Part shown: piece by piece, positions 51,420 through 63,150 of the stretch
Layout: each line of letters opens with the position of its first letter
Numbering within the stretch: position 1 is the stretch's first letter
Assembly: GCA_039881145.1 (NCBI GenBank)
Contig: JAYKKI010000003.1
Span: 10,130,501-10,194,500, forward strand
DNA: 64,000 bases
Source of the DNA: Druceiella hillmani
Lineage: Eukaryota; Arthropoda; Insecta; Lepidoptera; Hepialidae
Reading direction: 5' to 3'
The notes under the pieces: generated by a model
Databases searched by the model: none
Seen by the model: only the letters and a program-made list of their open reading frames with translations
What the model was told of the DNA's origin: nothing
Made by a program: the position numbers and the translations under genes

Positions 51420-51545
51420 TGATAATTAAAAAAATTCGGCAAATGCGAACCTGAGTCTCGCGTTCATGGTTTTGTACTTCTTTTGAAATGCTATTGCCTA
51501 ATTTATAATAAATCATCACTCTATAGATTTCTTGGCTCATTAAAT
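51420..51545 (-). mobile_element. mariner-like transposase N-terminal relic
   Basis: The reverse-strand frame contains MSQEIYRVMIYYKLGNSISK (51484-51543). Transposases of the mariner/SETMAR type begin with a helix-turn-helix segment of the form E-x-Y-R-x-x-I-[YF]-Y-[NDE]-F-x-x-x-x-S-x-x-E. After a frameshift the neighbouring frame gives YKTMNARLRFAFAEFF, which fits the following L-R-x-A-F-G segment. Nothing further downstream (toward lower coordinates) is readable, and no inverted ends were found, so it is a small fragment. Confidence 0.45.
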
Positions 51546-52860
51546 GTTCAATAATACTTAATATAATTAAGATGGGGATGGAATGGGGATTCATATTATG
51601 AAAATTTAAAAAACCGTGGTATCTATAATCATACTAATCGTTTTTATACAACTTTTGGATAGAATTCTAAAAACACTGATTTTTTTATAATTTTAGTTTC
51701 AAAAGTTTCAGAAACAAAGATTAGACACTTATTTTTTGGTATTATTCTGAAAATATACGCTTCCTAAAATTACGATGAATTAAGAACAATTAATATTTTT
51801 TCTTTCTTACGGTACGGATTCTTGAAAGTCGTCCAGGTGCGTTTCGATATTTCTCTGAAAATCATTTATACATGTTTATCAAAAGACATTTCTGATGAAA
51901 TACTTGCGTCTACTATTTTTCCAAAATTTTCACACCTATTATTAATTAATCACTAAAGAACATTTTGGACAATTTAAAACTTGATGTATGATTTACGCTT
52001 TATAAACATATACATGACGTTGCATTTATAATTTATAAACATTGTTTCATTTACAAAGTATAAAATTTGTGAAGCAAATCCAGAGAGATCAAAGGATCTG
52101 ATGAAAAGTTATTACTACTAAAAGAAATTAAAAGTTTTTTTTATTTCTTTCTTACACTATCACCTTAATTTGACACTGGTAATGTCATTCGGCAAAAATG
52201 CTTAACTTCATATTTCACTCTCGATGCAATATTTCCGACACACGGTTTTGTGACATAAAAACTTAAAAATTAAATATTCAATTTTATATCAATCTAATGA
52301 CTGGCTACAATATTGAATACGTGTGGGATCATATAACCAATATAATGGACCTCGTGGGAATGTGACAAAAGGAAAAAAGTACATAATATCATGTTCATGA
52401 TAACAATGTTATTTACGAAAATATAATCTGATTAATATAAAAAATATGTATTATAGAAATAGAATAAGAAGAGAAATAATTTGATTGTTTTTTCAACATG
52501 TAATTTAGGAAAATGGTCACCAGCAGAACCGATAGTTTCATATTTCACCAATAATTTTTCATTGTACCCAAAATACATACAAAGTATGGCAAATAATTTG
52601 TACTATGTGGTAACAGTACAATTTTTATATCTTCTTTAGTCATATTTAAAAGAATAATTTAAATGTTTGTTGAAGAATGAATTTTATTTTTCCTAAAGTG
52701 TAGAGTAGAAGTACAAGTTTACATCCATGAAAAAGTTTCACAAATACATAGTAATATTCTTTCATATAAACTCAATATTCGAATTAAATTAATCGAATGA
52801 AATTTCGCAACACTTGAATATAATAGATTGCTTGGAATATAAATTAAGATTAGAGAAGTA
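51546..52860. other. AT-rich stretch, nothing seen
   Basis: No gene or repeat that I can support. Confidence 0.5.
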
Positions 52861-52950
52861 ATAAGTCACCATCTTCTTGCATCCACTACATTGAATTTAA
52901 AATGAAGTTACTTAGTTTATAGTAAATTGTAACCAAAACCAAATTCGTGT
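52861..52950 (+). repeat. Dispersed repeat fragment ('catccactacattgaattt' family)
   Basis: About 85 bp here ('catccactacattgaatttaaaatg' onward to 'accaaaaccaaatt') match 55045-55130 closely in the same orientation, with only scattered substitutions. The repeat therefore exists both outside and inside the large inverted repeat structure that follows. Confidence 0.8.
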
Positions 52951-53941
52951 CCATTAGCCGCTTGCTATTGCCCTTTATTCCTCCTGCAAATAAAAGTCGC
53001 TTTGTGTAATTATATTAAGAAGGTGGATGGTTTAAATAGTACCTGCTGTGTTTAACTGAAAAGATTCAGTCGCACTAGTTCCGAAAGTAGAAGAATTAGT
53101 TCCTAAACAATTTTTTGTAAATATTTGAGGTGAAAAAATGTTAATTTTTACTCAATAAAACTCCAATTGACATTGAAAAAATTGAAAAAATTTTCAACAC
53201 CTGGAAAATACATAATTGATTATGTGTCTATTTTGCTATCAACAGAATAACTTACCGAGCTACCTATAAGAGAGAGGCAGCGATGGTATCTTCTCGACAA
53301 TTCTCGTTTTTAAATCCGTTTACTTGTTGATTTACTCCAAATACCAGGAGACTGTTTTTACATTTTCACATTTTACGTTTTGATTTACATGGCTTTCCTG
53401 ATTTTGTTGACTTTTCAATTATAGATACTTCTCAGTATTGCAAAACATGCAATTAGTAGAGGGAAGATATCGATTGGAATCATAATTTTGTTAATGAACC
53501 TACGTGCAGGTAAAACAACGTACTTTCTATTTCTCTTCCTATCCAATTACATAAAACACAATATATATTTTTTTAATGATTGTTTTACAGATATATTTCC
53601 AAGTAATTAAAGTTTTCAAAATTAAACATAAGCTAGAAAGTGGAAAAAAAATAAAATGTAGGTATTTTTACATTTATTTATCAGGTACATAAAAGTGATG
53701 ACTTTGTATATGACCAATGACACCGGACATTGGAATAAATTATATTACAGAGGAAATCATTCAAAAATATTGGCAGTAGCAAATAGAATTGAAATAAAAT
53801 TTATTGACATTTTTTTAATTATAATGATGTTTTGATACACATTAGCTAATATTTGTATGCATATTAATTATCTAAGCGCTTTTCGCTTATTTTGATAAAA
53901 TTAAATGCTCTTTAATATTGAAAATATCGTATGACTTAATA
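52951..53941. other. AT-rich stretch, nothing seen
   Basis: Lies between the dispersed repeat fragment and the left arm of the large inverted repeat. No supported gene. Confidence 0.5.
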
Positions 53942-55018
53942 CTAAAATTCAAGGAAAGAAATCCAGGAAGCGGGTTAGTGTCAATGGCCTTGGCGGAACA
54001 TTTTAAGCTCCATACGAATTTTAAATACATAAGTTAAAGTTTAAATTAATAATCTTCCATCTTGAAGTCCGTTTAAAATATTTTATCCATTCTTTACTGT
54101 ATTTTATAAATTTGAGAAATGTTGTCGTATTTTAGGTGTATAATTTGACTTTTATGCACTTAGTCCCTATACTTGCTCCACGTTGATTTACTTTTAATAA
54201 GATAAATTCAATTACAACAGTGAAAAGTAAGAGCTTATTAACACAAAATACCGGCAAGATGCTGAATTAAATAACTTCTATGGCATTGGATAAGATACAC
54301 TTAAGCGATTCTATATAAAAACAAAATATTGAAATCGTGTAACTCGTTCAGATGTACGGTCTTATTTCTTGATAATGAAGTAAATTTCTCAAATTATATT
54401 AATTCTGTAATTTAAGATGAGACATAAATCTAAATATTTTTTGATTAACTTTACAGAATACTTTTGCCGCCTCTTCATGATTATGATGATTATCTTTCTC
54501 AGCCCAGTGTTAATACATTATGTTGTTCATGGTCTACACGTAAATTTCGCTTCAAAAACCACTAATTTTATAGTTCCACAGAAGTCAATGGAGTAATTAT
54601 CAAGTTATATTTTAACATAATTAAAAAATTAATTTTTGAGTTTTATATAAACAAATATGTAGATTTTCAAAAATCTATTTTCTATCACAAAGAGTTTAGA
54701 ATAACAAATTTGTAGGAAGATTTTAAATAATTTTCTTTATTGTATTTTATAATAGTATAAAAATAAGTAGTTACTAATTGTTCAATTTATTAATGATTTC
54801 AAAATAAACGTACTTACTATCGTTATAGTGATAAAGATTTAATATATCAATTATTTTTTTTCAAGTTCAGTCATTTGTTTTCAACAAGCTTGTCTCGCGT
54901 GACATTTATATAAAACTAGGTGCCATTAATTTCTTTACATAACAATTGGTTGTTAAGTAAATACTGGCCAAAGTATATATTTTCCTTACAATTCGCGTAC
55001 GTTCTTTACTATTTTTAA
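53942..55018 (+). repeat. Large inverted repeat, left arm
   Basis: Almost the whole arm can be followed as the reverse complement of 56149-57453. Outer anchor: 'aaattcaaggaaagaaatccaggaag' (53946) against 'cttcctggatttctttccttgaattt' (57427). Inner anchor: 'ttaatttctttacataacaattggttg' near 54930 against 'caaccaattgttgtgtaaagaaattaa' near 56213. A frame at 54456-54593 in this arm (EYFCRLFMIMMIIFLSPVLI and on) is matched in the other arm by EYFCRIFTKFDDSLSQPSVN in a shifted frame, so the parent sequence may have had a coding segment there. I do not recognise it. Confidence 0.85.
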
Positions 55019-55034
55019 GATTATAGAAAAAAAT

Positions 55035-55490
55035 AAATCGCAATCTTCTCGCATCCACTATATTGAATTTAAAATGACGTTACTTAGTTTACGGCAAATT
55101 GTCACCATAACCAAATTTCTGTGCAAAATTGTGGTTTAGTCAGTTGTGCGGATTTGTATTAAACTTTAGTTGCAAAATTTGACCTTAATACGCTAATGGG
55201 TGAAGTTAAATAAAAGATTATAATGTTCACCATATTGAATTGAGACTGAAGTTATTTGGCTTATCGTAATCTGCCCAGCAAACCCTTTATTTCATAATTA
55301 TGTGTAGTAGGTTGTCATGGAAATAATAAAATATCATATGGTCCACCCTAACGGATTTAGAATAATGCCACTTAAATTATCAAGCATTATCACCAAAACC
55401 AAAAGTGTGTGGCAACATTTTAGCTCAATTGATTGGAGGGACTGGTTTAAAATTCGGTTTGAAGATTTGACCCAAACGTATGAACAGGTT
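55035..55490 (+). repeat. Three diverged units of the 'catattgaattt' repeat
   Basis: Unit 1 (about 55045-55210) is the best kept: 'ccactatattgaatttaaaatgacgttacttagttta', then 'ggcaaattgtcaccataacc', then 'tttgaccttaatacg'. Unit 2 starts at about 55228 ('ttcaccatattgaattgag'), and unit 3 at about 55350 ('ggatttagaataatgccac', then 'caccaaaaccaaaagtg', then 'gaagatttgacccaaacg'). The open frame at 55317-55583 runs through unit 3 and is probably a by-product. Confidence 0.6.
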
Positions 55491-55659
55491 AAGTTAAATA
55501 ACAAAGTCGAAAAGAAATCTACTATTTATAATTGCATTCTTAATATACTGTTTTATTTACAGTTCTTGAAAAACGATATTTAGAATTTCCTTATCTGATT
55601 TTTCTTAGATTTGGTAAAATTTTCAAAAATATGTTGATTAGGTATTGAAACAAAATATG

Positions 55660-56125
55660 TTAACACTAGAAGCTCCGGAAATCACGACTCCCCTTGAACC
55701 GCCACCGTGACAATTTTGTCCCATTATATTTATTGCAACCTTCATTAGATAAGGCATGAAAATTATGATTGAAATAATTGTGTAATGCTTGAAATATGTT
55801 TATTTATTCATTTAAAACACATTTTTAATCGTTTAAAAATAAAAACATATCAAATTATGAATTAAAAGGCGACTATTTTTGTTTCTCACAATAACCATCA
55901 CAATTAACATAGTTATTCTAACTGTACTAAATTACGAAAAATCTATAAACTTATTATTATTGCTACAACAGCAAATATTGCATAAATAATATTCTTTGCT
56001 GGTGCATTTATTGCAGATAGTTTTTATACATAGGTGGTACTTCACAAATGACTTATTACTACTGCATTTTGACTTGACCCGACTTTTTGTACGTTTTCCT
56101 TGTCTTTCTGGATGGGGGAAGATGG
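55660..56125 (-). mobile_element. piggyBac-like transposon end with transposase tail
   Basis: Reverse-strand frames give HLPPSRKTRKTYKKSGQV (about 56080-56125), then RTKSRVKSKCSSNKSFVKYH, then LCIKTICNKCTSKEYYLCNI and CC (about 55965-56095). Cysteine pairs spaced C-x2-C around C-N-K-C and C-N-I-C-C fit the Cys-rich C-terminal domain that follows a basic Pro/Lys/Arg stretch in piggyBac transposases. About 300 bp further along, a TTAA (55660-55663) is followed by 'cactagaagctccgg', then 'cgccaccgtgacaattttgtccca'; piggyBac-like elements insert at TTAA, and ends beginning CACTAGAA are familiar to me from insect copies. The rest of the transposase is missing: the inner edge of the right inverted-repeat arm starts at 56149. 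Confidence 0.55.
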
Positions 56126-56148
56126 TGATTTATTATTTCTATAATCGT

Positions 56149-57453
56149 AAAAATAGTAAAGAACATACGCGAATTATAAAGAAAATATATATTTTGGCCA
56201 GTCCTCACTTCACAACCAATTGTTGTGTAAAGAAATTAATGGCACATAGTTTTATAAATATTTGACGCGCGACAAGCTTGTTGAAAATAAATAATTGAAA
56301 ATGAAAATAATTAATTGAAATATTAAATTTTGTCGCTAAAATGATAGTAAAAGTTGCGTTTATTTTTATTAGTATTTACTTATACGAAATATGTAGGTAA
56401 GTAGGTATGTCCAGTTAAGTAATTATACCTAGCATTCCGAATTGCATTATCTTAATGAATACCTTAACTTGTTTAATTGTTCAGTGCATGGCTTAAATAA
56501 AAAATTGCTTTAAAAAGATTCTATTATTTCTATTTTATTTTTAATTATTAAAAAGTTGTTACCAATATTTTTCTATTGTTTATAAATATAACCTTTAAAA
56601 TCTATGAAATATAGCAATTACTAACTACTTATTTTTATACTATTATAAAATACTGGACAGAAAATTGATTGAAATTTTCCTATAAACTTGTTATTTTACA
56701 CTCTTTGTGATAAGAAACAAGTTTTTTTTTAAATCTGCATATTTGTTTATATACAACACAAAAATTATTTTTTAATCGTGTCAAAATATAACTTGATAAT
56801 TTCTCTATTAACTTCAGCGGAACTATAAAATTAATAGTTTTGGAAGCGAACTTTACGTGCAAGCCATGAACGACATATTTTATTAACACTGGGCTGAGAA
56901 AGAGAATCGTCGAATTTGGTGAAGATGCGGCAAAAGTATTCTGTTAAATTGATAAAAAAATCCTTAGATTTATGTCTCATCTTAAATTACAGAATTAATA
57001 TCATTTGAGAAACTTATTTCATAAACAATAAACAAGACTGTACATCTGAACGAGCTACATGATTTCAATATTTTGTTTTTATATAGAATCGCGTAAGTGT
57101 ATCTCATCCAATGCCTTAGAAGTTGTTTAATTCAGCATCTTGCCAGTATTTTGTGTTAATAAGCTCTTCTTTTTCACTGCTGTAATTGAATTTATATCAT
57201 CAAAAGTAAATCAACGTGAAAAAATATAGGGACTAAGTGCAGAAAAAGTCAAATTATACACCTAAAATATGACTACATCTCTCAAATTTATAAAATACAG
57301 TAATGAAGTGATAAAATATTTTAAACGGACTTCAAGATAAAATATTGTTAATTATAATATTAAGTTATGTATTTGAAATTTGTAGCTAGCTTAAAATATT
57401 CAGCCAAGGCCATTGATACTACCTGCTTCCTGGATTTCTTTCCTTGAATTTTA
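56149..57453 (-). repeat. Large inverted repeat, right arm
   Basis: Reverse complement of 53942-55018 with many substitutions and one extra block of about 240 bp (roughly 56375-56615) that has no partner in the left arm. Matching anchors run through the arm: 'gccagtattttgtgttaataagctctt', 'gggactaagtgca', 'gaacgagct', 'gatttatgtctcatcttaaatta'. The 69-codon reverse frame at 56680-56889 lies within the arm and is matched only in part by the left copy. Confidence 0.85.
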
Positions 57454-60400
57454 AATTAATTATATATTTACCTGTTTGTGCTTTTAATTTTTATAAATGT
57501 ATAACGGTTTGTAAAAACTAGCTCTCAGAGTTTTCCCTTCAATATCTTTATAAAAAAGTTTGGAGCTCTTATAATAAAATATTTTCCGTTCTGCTATTAT
57601 AATATAAAATTCGATAATCTTGAGCTGAGTAATAGCCAGGTAAAGCACTATAAGAACAAACATTTCTCGTAAATTAAGAAAAAATAGTATAATATCTCGT
57701 ACATTGGGAATATCTCTGTATGTAAGGAAATGTACTTCAATCATCAATATCGATAACGTTTATACCATCTACTAATTAACACATTTATTTTCGAGAAATC
57801 AATGAATTTGTAAATCAAATGCCACGTACAACGTTATATTCAAAATTAAATACTTAACATTAAGCTTAGTAAAATCCATATCCATCATTTTTAAATTCTC
57901 ATTTTAAAATTAGTAATTTAGAGACTATTTTCGTCCATCTTTTAATCATATCGCTTTCATGGAATTCTTTTTTGGCCTTCAAGTTTTAAGGTGATTTTAA
58001 TTATTTCCAAGCTTTTTAAAAAAATAAATTATACCAAGTTTGAGACATGCTTTTTTTCTCTACCGAAATCTTTTTATCTAAAGATTATTTTTTATTTCAT
58101 ATTGCTGAAAGAGCAAACCCTTTAGTATTTTTTTATATTTTTTTGGGAGTTTTGGAAATATATTAAAATAATATTCATCAATTTTTAACAACTTTCATGT
58201 CCAACAGTTATTTCAACATTTACACACCGACATAACCAATATTTCATGCTTTTCATTACTTCATGAATTTCACGAAAGTGGAATAACGCAATACGAAACA
58301 TTTTGAAAAAAAAAACAACATATCCTGTTCTTCAAATATAAAAGTGAATTGTCTCAATATTACTAACAACTCTATGACAAAAAAATTAACACAAGGAAAA
58401 AAATCAACTTATCAGCCGTCAACATTTTCTCATCAATTATTTAAAAATATGTAAAGGGTTCGGTGTTGACATAAATTTTTTTCGAGAGTAAATATTCTCT
58501 CCATATTACAGCAGAAGGCTAAATCAAAATTCTGTTCAATACTACATCCGTTACAGTCTGAGAAGAAAGTCTTCCAGCGGCATGTCATTCATGTCCGCTA
58601 TAATCTCACTAGGGTGAGATTCAGAGTACAAGAAAATGTTTCCGCCCTTAATAAAATACTATAGTAAATAAAAAAATTTACACAGTTAAAATTTTGTAAA
58701 GTTAAAAAAAATTACTTATTAAGGTTCATTAAGTAAATTACGGGAATATTTATACGCCTCAGTACAAGTCGAAAACTATAGAAAAACTTTTGTATTTTTT
58801 ATCCTTGTATTTTTTATCCTTTTGTATTTTTTAGCGTGTGCTATAATTTTTTTATTAAATCAAAATTCATGGAATGAATTTTGATTTGATATTATAGGGT
58901 CTAATTAATAATATTAATTACGATGAACTAATACATAAGAAACATGTGGCTTTGAGCATATGGTTTCTTAAGGACATTGGGTCCGAGCGACGGCAAAAAG
59001 CACATTACCACTAGAATTTTAATTCAGTAAAATTAATATTAAGCAAATAATACTGATAGTATTTATATGTTTTCGGATCGTTCATTAAAAACATAACATA
59101 AAATTCTAAAAAATCGTGTGAAACGTGTAAAAATCAATTCTTTCAATATTTGTCATTGGTTGATTATTTCTTGTACGCTTATACCAATCATTATTTTTAC
59201 TGGATGGTGGTTACCATTATAACATAAATAAAATATTATAACGTATTATTGAATATGAAGCTATTATGAATTTTAATGGAGATGTGAACCGTTTATGCCG
59301 ATTTAGGCCGTGTCCCGGCGTAAGGCAGCCGTGCACTTACATCTATGATATTTTAAACAAAGAAAAATGTATGTTGTTTACGTACAAGTCTGAACTACGT
59401 ATATATTTTTACGCATAACAGTAAACGTTTATAATGAAAGTCAATTTGACCCTAGTGAAAGTCATATTGATCGTCTGGAACCGACCATACTACTGTATGT
59501 GAGCTACTTATTTCTGAAACCGATCATATGGTCAGGGTAATATTATTTTGTGCCAGTGTAAAATTATATTCGTAATATTATATTCGATATTGTCAGGGTA
59601 ATGTTATATTCGACCATGACCAATCACTTCATGTATCATTTCTCCCTAAATTTAATATCGAAACACAGACTTTTTTCGTTCCTTCAATATTTATTGAAAA
59701 ATGTTCGTGGCAAAAAAACTTTTTACTTTCTTAAATATCTCCATATTGCTAAGTAAATATTTATTACTACTACTGATATCAAAAACTGATGTGAGCCGGT
59801 TTAATTTTAGGTAATAAAAATTAAGTATTGGCTCTTTCAAATTTAGAAATATTCATAGTGTATATTAATAATAAACAAAACAATTAGAATATGAACATTT
59901 ATTAAAGGAATATGATAATATACTATTAACTTAATATACTATTATCATATGTTATAAACGTAATAACTTTCGGTCTCATAATAATGGAATTATGAGGAGT
60001 GTAAGGAACTCTTGATATTTGCGAAAAGTAAAATTACAAAACTCTTTGAAATTGATTTTATAATTTTATTTTAAACCCCTCTAGAAAATAAGAATTTTAT
60101 TTTAATTACACGAGATAAAATAGAAAAAAAAATCTTAAAAGTTAAGCTATATGTGGTTTTAAAAATACTTTATCTTAATAGGATACATCAATAAAACTTT
60201 TTTCCTTTGTTTGCATTCCATTCTTACTATGAAACTAAATAATTATATGAAGAATATTGTTATTAAGGACAATTAGATCCATAAAAGGATTTACACGGAT
60301 GTTTTTGTCAAATAATTGCTCGTAACGTTATGAAATGTTACTTTTACTCTTAATTGTTTTGCCGTATGACGTCAAATTAGAAAACGTAAAAACTCGACCA

Positions 60401-61594
60401 AATTCCGAATTTTGTGTATTCTTTATTACAAACTTTAAAAAAAATCTAATTTTTTTTCTTTCCCAACATTTATTTACTTTTTTATTTTCAAAATAAAGAA
60501 AGAAATAATTTTACGGAGAGTTATTAAATATGAAAAAATAATATATTTTTAGTATCAGCTTTCACTTTAACCGTATTTTAAGATAGAAAAGATTTCACTT
60601 TAACCGTATTTTATTGTATAAAAAGTAATTAATTTGATGTACCTTTTACTAATAACAAAGTATTATTATTTTCTAATTAAACGGACATGATTTGTAAACA
60701 GGTAGTCACCCACCGTCGAACGTATAGTCACAAAATTACATATTTTAGTTAGCAAAGCTTACATTATTTAAACTTGATAAAAAACCCTTACATAGCTTCG
60801 TGGGTAGAGTATTGTATATCTCACAATTGTTAAACACTTCCTGTATTGCCTCAATAAAAAGTGTTGTTGCGATCCACAGGGTTTTATTTTTCATCACTTA
60901 TATAACAACCCTATCTTAACAAAACACCTGATAACGGCATCAAGTCAAATAATTCGGAATCACCAATTTAGTGAATCGAGTGTATTTCAACTAAACTTTA
61001 TTGCATAATATATATTACATAATTATTCAAAATAAAAATATGAGACTCTGTGGTAAATATTAAAACGTAAAAAATTTTAAACGTGAAAGCATAACAATTT
61101 AAAAAAATTAATTATGTAATTAAAATACAAGCAATGCCTATTGATGATAATAAAACCACAACTGGGATTAGTTGCAGCAGTACATATGACAGAGATAAAT
61201 ATGCGAAGAGTGGGCATAATTATAATGAATTAGAGTCATCAGAATAATTTCAATTTGTCATGTTTATTACATAAGTCATATATTACAAAGCAGGATTAGC
61301 AATGCTGTATCAAACCATTATATAGCGCACAATTTTGCCTGTGGCTAAACTAATTAACTTTGTATTTCATTGAACTTTGTTTTATGTCGTGAGAATAATA
61401 CAAAAAAGCAATCGAACAAAAAATATTTTCTACTTGACTAAGATTATTATACATATCTAGCTTTACTAGCACCTTAGTATTAGACAATTGCATGTCATAT
61501 CCTTGTTGCTGTCCAATTTACAAATTAAGAGGTACACAAGAATTATTAATAACTTATGGAAGATACATTTAGAGATATTGCTTAGAAATATAAT
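57454..61594. other. AT-rich stretch with small tandem repeats; no gene seen
   Basis: Contents: three copies of 'ttgtattttttatcc' at 58790-58833; a 33-bp tandem duplication at 60560-60615 ('tttcactttaaccgtatttta'); repeated 'gtcagggtaat.tta' words around 59533-59605; an 8-bp hairpin at 58603-58620 ('atctcac' facing 'gtgagat'). Reverse frame 57484-57747 (87 codons) is Ile/Phe/Leu-rich and unassigned. Confidence 0.5.
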
Positions 61595-63150
61595 TGTTTG
61601 AAAAAGTATCTTGTATTATTAACGGAGACGAGGCTTTCGCCAAGCATAGTCGGCTATTCCGGTTGGTGTATAGTCCGAACATAACTTGATTATACGGTGA
61701 CACGACGGTAACTTGCCATCATGCCGAAGCCGACTTGATGTCATATTTGTCACGTGATCTTCAACTTGCTTTAGCCAAGAAAAAGAATATAATCGAATCC
61801 AAAGTTATACCTGGGTATATTTCCAGATTGTACTGATAACTTTACGTAAACTTCGAAGCATGTATTTAGAGTTTCGCTATCAGCGGTAATCTATCTCTCA
61901 GGTTGAAAAGTTGCCCGGACAACACCAATATCTAAGGGTCGTACTGCGTGAGATATAACTAATTTCAGACTGATTGCTATCTTCTTCAAACTGGCTAAAT
62001 TATTTCACTTCGATTTATATAGCAACATGTATTTGAGCTACAGAGGTCAAATATGTGATGAGCAGCATGCTTTTTGTGTCATCTTACATGTCTTCTTGAC
62101 TACTTTCATCATGTTGATACTCGGACTTTAAGTAGATGTTGCGTATTTGGTTACCAGAAAACTTTCGGTCGTGTAGACTTACTAAATCGTCTTAACGAAC
62201 TTTCATTCTTCGTACCAGAAAATGTTCTGCATTCATGACCATTTTTGGTATACCACGCAATCACACCTCCTAGAACCGAATTATATTATAACTCTCGATG
62301 TTTCGCGTCATTGAATTTTTCCGTCAACTCGTGCAAGAGTAAATCTTTATGACGAGTGAAGGTAAATTTACTGAAATGTGTTACCTTTCCTAGTTCTTGT
62401 GTATTCTAATTTAGTTTTATATTATAAATAGTTTTAGATTCTAATCAAAAGCAAAAAGGAAGATTTATTTTCGTATAAATTTTCAAATATTCCAAGTTCT
62501 AATAGTAGTAACAATTGGTAGACGTGTGCTAATATTTTATGAGAGACGTAACAAATATTTTGAAGTTTTACCTAATATATGGTTCTAAAAACCGATCTAA
62601 ATAATATACATCTTCATAAATTATGTAGAAACTAAAATTGATGAAAGCGCATATTAATATGAAACACAAATAATTGCAAACATGTTTTAAAAAAAGGTTT
62701 CCGAAAGACAATCTTATGAATAATGTTTTTTAAATAGTCTAGTCAAATTAAATTTTAATTAAATATTAAATCCGTCTTCTTTTAACTAATGAATGATTTA
62801 TAGATTTTACTCAAAAATATTACATTTATAAATTATGGTTACACTATGTATTTAAATTTTTTCTTTATTTTATATAATAGCAGGAATCGAGTTTCTTTGA
62901 GATCGCTGATGAAAAATAATGCAATTAATGTTACGATTAAAATTATTTTTCCAAACTCCATAGTGTTATTTTAGGTATATACTTATATAATAATCTAAAA
63001 TAATAGAATATTATTATATATCAATAAAAGAAAGTGCTCTAAATTATATGAAAATATTAAATAAAAAAAATTTTTGGCTCTAAAAAAACCTGATTAAATT
63101 ACGAGATTTTAATTTATATCCACTACTAAATGTTTCATAAATAATGTGCA
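61595..63150 (+). repeat. Dispersed repeat, copy B
   Basis: Same orientation and order as copy A (about 4015-6110). B lacks the foldback element and the 5410-5940 block, and instead has about 290 bp (about 61735-62025) absent from A, including GC-richer sequence. The frame from about 62130 reads YQKTFGRVDLLNRLNELSFF, then after a stop PFLVYHAITPPRTELYYNSR and on. This resembles the K-A-F-D-R-V-[ND]-x-x-L-L-x-x-L region of a LINE reverse transcriptase followed by an F-x-x-[WY]-Y/H-type segment. It is the better-preserved copy for judging what the family encoded. Confidence 0.7.

Noticed and set aside
60785..60885. tRNA-like or SINE A and B boxes ('agcttcgtgggtagag', later 'gttgcgatcc')
   Set aside because: The spacing and the B-box match are poor, no cloverleaf forms, and no second copy is seen.
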